DNA from: Acidimicrobiaceae bacterium
GTDB taxonomy: Bacteria > Actinomycetota > Acidimicrobiia > Acidimicrobiales > Poriferisodalaceae
Length of the DNA stretch: 64,000 nucleotides
Reading direction: 5' to 3'
Assembly: GCA_905182565.1 (NCBI GenBank)
Contig: CAJJCB010000026.1
Coordinates: forward strand, 248,001-312,000
Made by a program: the position numbers and the translations under genes. Under the pieces are notes generated by a model. It worked only from the letters and a program-made list of their open reading frames with translations, did not search any database and was not told the origin of the DNA. Below, piece by piece: positions 62,883-64,000 of this stretch. The first letter of the stretch is position 1. Each line of letters opens with the position of its first letter.

Positions 62883-64000
62883 TCAATAGAAAATAGCTGA
62901 CCATGGGTCAGGCAAATTCGCTGGTAAATGAAATTGTTTAATAGCTTTGTCATGCTCTGACTGATCGAGGTCGCCAGCGATAGCTAATCTGCTGAGCACG
63001 GTCATGGCAAGATGTTCAGCGGTTACTTCAAAATGTTGTCGTAGCTTTTCCCTGGTGTCACTTCTGCCAAAACCATCGGTGCCTAAACAGGTGTAGTCTC
63101 TCGGCACCCATCGAGCTATTTGATCTGGGACCAGCGTTATGTAGTCAGTTATGGCAACAATAGGCCCTTCGCTTTGCCCGAGTTGGCTTGCTACGAACGA
63201 AATGCCGGCGGTATCGTCTGGGTTAAGAAAGCTATTACGCTCAGTTGAAAGAGCATCTTCTCGCAGGGCTTTGTAGGAAGTTGCGCTCCAGAGGTCAACG
63301 CCGACGTCGTATTGGTCAGCTAGTAGTTCTGCTGCTTTAGCGGCAGCACCGTAAGCAGTGCCAGAAAAAAGAATAGTGGCTCGACGTTTATGATGATCAG
63401 AAGCGCTTTTGAATTTGTAGAGGCCTTTAATAAGATCTTCTTTTGAGTAGCTAGGCTCAAGAGCTGGTTGAAGGTAATTCTCGTTGTAAATCGTTAGATA
63501 ATAGAAAACGTCTTCGTTCTGCTGATACATCTTTTGTAGGCCATCTTCAATAATTATTCCGAGTTCGAACGCAAAACTAGGATCATAAGCTCGACATGAT
63601 GGAACAGTGCTAGCCATTAGTAGCGAGTGCCCGTCTTGGTGTTGTAACCCTTCACCCATCAATGTTGTTCTGCCTGCTGTAGCACCTAACAAAAAACCTC
63701 TTCCTCTCATATCAGCGAGAGCCCAAATAGCGTCGCCTACCCGCTGAAAGCCAAACATCGAATAAAATGTATAGAAAGGAACCATTGGAACGCCGCGCGT
63801 GGCATATGAGGTTGCAGCAGCCGTAAAACTCGCTAATGCTCCTGCCTCCGTGATGCCTTCTTCAAGGATCTGCCCATCTTGTGCCTCCATGTATGAAAGC
63901 AAGAGATCATGGTCTACTGGCTCATATTTTTGGCCTTGACTTGCGTAAATCCCGATAGTCCGGAAAAGAGAGTCCATACCGAAGGTTCTTGCTTCGTCAG
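62883..64000 (-). CDS. aceE: Pyruvate dehydrogenase E1 (homodimeric AceE type), C-terminal part
   Basis: The frame is open to the window edge (upstream residues DEARTFG precede MDSLFRTIGIYASQGQKYEP). The roughly 370 visible residues include ITEAGALASFTAAATSYATRG, TAGRTTLMGEGLQHQDGHSL and YYLTIYNENYLQPAL, all diagnostic of the homodimeric E1. It decarboxylates pyruvate with TPP and acetylates the E2 lipoyl group. The N-terminal TPP-binding half is outside the window. Confidence 0.93.
   Translation of the reverse strand, partial: DEARTFGMDSLFRTIGIYASQGQKYEPVDHDLLLSYMEAQDGQILEEGITEAGALASFTAAATSYATRGVPMVPFYTFYSMFGFQRVGDAIWALADMRGRGFLLGATAGRTTLMGEGLQHQDGHSLLMASTVPSCRAYDPSFAFELGIIIEDGLQKMYQQNEDVFYYLTIYNENYLQPALEPSYSKEDLIKGLYKFKSASDHHKRRATILFSGTAYGAAAKAAELLADQYDVGVDLWSATSYKALREDALSTERNSFLNPDDTAGISFVASQLGQSEGPIVAITDYITLVPDQIARWVPRDYTCLGTDGFGRSDTREKLRQHFEVTAEHLAMTVLSRLAIAGDLDQSEHDKAIKQFHLPANLPDPWSAIFY

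Overview
The window looks like chromosomal DNA of a free-living, low-to-mid GC actinobacterium, most likely a marine or aquatic member of the Acidimicrobiia (inference). The signs are three luciferase-like F420-type oxidoreductases, a SUF iron-sulfur locus with a Rieske ferredoxin, a DtxR/IdeR-type regulator, lipoproteins with AACG(S/D)D lipoboxes, a homodimeric-type pyruvate dehydrogenase E1, a P450 and several acyl-CoA dehydrogenases. Coding density is very high, many stops and starts overlap (ATGA, TAATG, TTGA), and no gene-free stretch exceeds about 250 bases. I saw no rRNA, tRNA, CRISPR array, insertion sequence or phage gene.

Layout. 1-9.8 kb: end of indolepyruvate:ferredoxin oxidoreductase, a strong terminator, the reverse transsulfuration pair (cystathionine beta-synthase and a gamma-lyase/synthase), AmtB, a histidine phosphatase, M18 aminopeptidase, an LLM oxidoreductase, rhomboid, DUF4262 protein and a DMT exporter. 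9.8-15.9 kb: a complete branched-chain amino acid (Liv-type) ABC importer. 15.9-31.3 kb: catabolic and redox genes (P450, LLM enzymes, SDR, diguanylate cyclase, acyl-CoA dehydrogenase, MutY, flavin reductase, oligopeptidase B, gamma-carbonic anhydrase), with a frame-broken IF-2B-like gene. 31.3-41 kb: the SUF system, split into two converging operons with two SufC paralogues and two HpcH/HpaI-family lyases inside. 41-48.7 kb: M20 peptidase, MFS carrier, amidase, metallo-beta-lactamase-fold hydrolase, FAD oxidoreductase, nucleotide-sugar epimerase. 48.6-58.3 kb: an iron-acquisition island mixed with glycosyltransferase genes. 58.3-64 kb: VapBC toxin-antitoxin, acyl-CoA dehydrogenase, small proteins, alpha/beta hydrolase, MaoC hydratase and the end of AceE.

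Two things stand out. First, at 23676-24191 (minus strand) two apparent short ORFs are one gene. An in-frame UGA makes the motif U-G-S-C of the UGSC selenoprotein family, and 11 nt after it lies a perfect 8-bp hairpin whose loop starts with G, as expected of a bacterial SECIS. Just upstream in the same operon is a 482-residue protein with an N-terminal thioredoxin-like CPTC site, suggesting a selenol/thiol redox pair.

Second, the iron island has an Fbp-type ferric ABC importer (substrate-binding protein, fused permease, ATPase), a DtxR-family regulator encoded with the ATPase, and, divergently, an operon with a possible 20-residue leaderless ORF, an unknown 179-residue protein and a lipoprotein that resembles the algal low-iron-inducible FEA1 family. 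Two DtxR/IdeR-like boxes sit in the two divergent promoter regions, so the whole island may be one iron-controlled regulon.
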